Source of the DNA: Paracoccaceae bacterium
GTDB lineage: Bacteria; Pseudomonadota; Alphaproteobacteria; Rhodobacterales; Rhodobacteraceae
Assembly (NCBI GenBank): GCA_026417295.1
Contig: JAOADN010000023.1
Coordinates: 1-34,245, forward strand
Length of the DNA: 34,245 bases
Direction of reading: 5' to 3'
Position numbers and translations under genes: made by a program. Numbering within the stretch: the stretch's first letter is position 1; every line of letters starts with the position of its first letter. The notes under the pieces are model-generated. The model saw only the letters and a list, made by a program, of their open reading frames with translations. It was not told the DNA's origin and did no database searches. Below, in pieces: positions 33,994 through 34,245 of this stretch.

Positions 33994-34009
33994 TTACGGA
34001 AAAGGGCAA
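33982..34009 (-). promoter_or_regulatory. Candidate promoter of the inositol operon
   Basis: On the minus strand, TTGCCC (34009-34004) and TATCAA (33987-33982) are separated by 16 bases, in the only AT-rich part of the region. The -10 box lies inside the operator palindrome, which is a simple repression layout. Box matches are moderate. Confidence 0.5.
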
Positions 34010-34023
34010 TTGAAAAATTCCAT

Positions 34024-34168
34024 CTCGGGCGCGGGGCGCGGCCGGCATGAAGAAAGACGCCATTTCAAGATGTTGGCGACATGGCCCGTGGCCAGGCCCT
34101 TGCGGACGGCATGGGCAGGCCTGCCCGGCGCAGGCCGGAAGGGCCCCGAATCGGCCGTCATGAGGGCC
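34024..34168. other. Non-coding stretch between inositol operator and transposase end
   Basis: No convincing gene is seen. A 14-base perfect palindrome (GGGCAGGCCTGCCC) lies at 34113-34126. The left boundary of the insertion element must fall somewhere near 34140-34168, but its terminal repeat cannot be defined because the other end is outside the window. Confidence 0.4.
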
Positions 34169-34245
34169 CTAGGTGTGGTTTCTCACGAGGTCATTCACCC
34201 TTTCGAGGGGGGACAGGCCGTTGAGTGCGGAATGTGGTCTGGAGC
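34169..34245 (-). CDS. Transposase C-terminal fragment (integrase-core type), cut by window edge
   Basis: The last 25 codons of a reading frame that enters from the right edge. The residues SRPHSALNGLSPLERVNDLV then RNHT match the C-terminal end of DDE transposases of the IS3/IS481 type, where the block RPHSALNG/P-x-E is highly conserved. The stop is TAG at 34169-34171. Whether the element is intact cannot be seen. Its position places an insertion sequence about 150-200 bases upstream of the inositol operator. Confidence 0.75.
   Translation of the reverse strand, partial: SRPHSALNGLSPLERVNDLVRNHT

Noticed and set aside
34047-34163. A 38-codon open frame beginning MKKDAISRCW
   Set aside because: It has no ribosome site, no similarity I recognise, and a Pro/Gly-rich translation typical of non-coding GC-rich DNA.
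1-34245. tRNA, rRNA or CRISPR arrays
   Set aside because: I saw no T-loop-like GGTTCGAATCC stretches in a cloverleaf context, no rRNA segments and no evenly spaced direct repeats; a covariance search could still find something small.

Overview
The window is about 34 kb of very GC-rich, densely packed bacterial DNA, almost certainly from an alphaproteobacterium of the Rhodobacteraceae. The evidence is the xanthine dehydrogenase subunits, which match the Rhodobacter capsulatus XdhA/XdhB sequences I remember closely, the typical alphaproteobacterial DnaE, the frequent GTG starts in 4-base overlaps, and a GGAA-N6-TTCC inositol-type operator. No rRNA, tRNA or CRISPR was seen. No gene-free stretch exceeds 300 bases.

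Layout from left to right. (1) 1-2429, minus: dnaE, with its 3' end beyond the window. (2) 2589-12000, plus: a tightly overlapping seven-gene operon, xdhA-xdhB-xdhC followed by a BMP-type ABC importer (ATPase, two permeases, binding protein). It ends at a strong terminator and probably couples purine or nucleoside uptake to xanthine oxidation. (3) 12100-14484, plus: an FAD-dependent amine oxidase, an AhpD/CMD-family protein and a GH25 lysozyme-like lipoprotein. (4) 14579-19587: a dimethylglycine/sarcosine dehydrogenase-type flavoprotein, two small unknown proteins and a secreted endonuclease/exonuclease/phosphatase-fold enzyme. (5) 19758-21391, plus: an amino-acid-type ABC binding protein and permease without a local ATPase. 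(6) 21395-23108: the divergent pair epmA and efp. (7) 23277-28831, minus: a five-gene operon (flavin monooxygenase, Rid protein, DUF1028, LysR regulator, TMADH-like flavoprotein) with no assigned pathway, probably for an N-methylated or other amine substrate. (8) 29039-33930, minus: an inositol uptake and catabolism operon (iolI, binding protein, permease, ATPase, iolG) behind an IolR-like operator that overlaps a candidate promoter. (9) 34169-34245: the C-terminal end of a transposase cut by the window edge.

The most unusual structure is a family of short palindromic repeats present four times (5125, 14502, 27006, 27071). Each copy has a hairpin whose arms vary but stay complementary, followed by a nearly constant tail. 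Three copies sit in the usual intergenic places, two of them as a head-to-head pair inside the five-gene operon. The fourth lies inside xdhB, is translated in frame, and supplies about 18 residues of a surface-loop-like insertion near the molybdenum domain. A second theme is a GC hairpin beside ABC transporter binding-protein genes at four junctions, likely setting unequal expression within operons.
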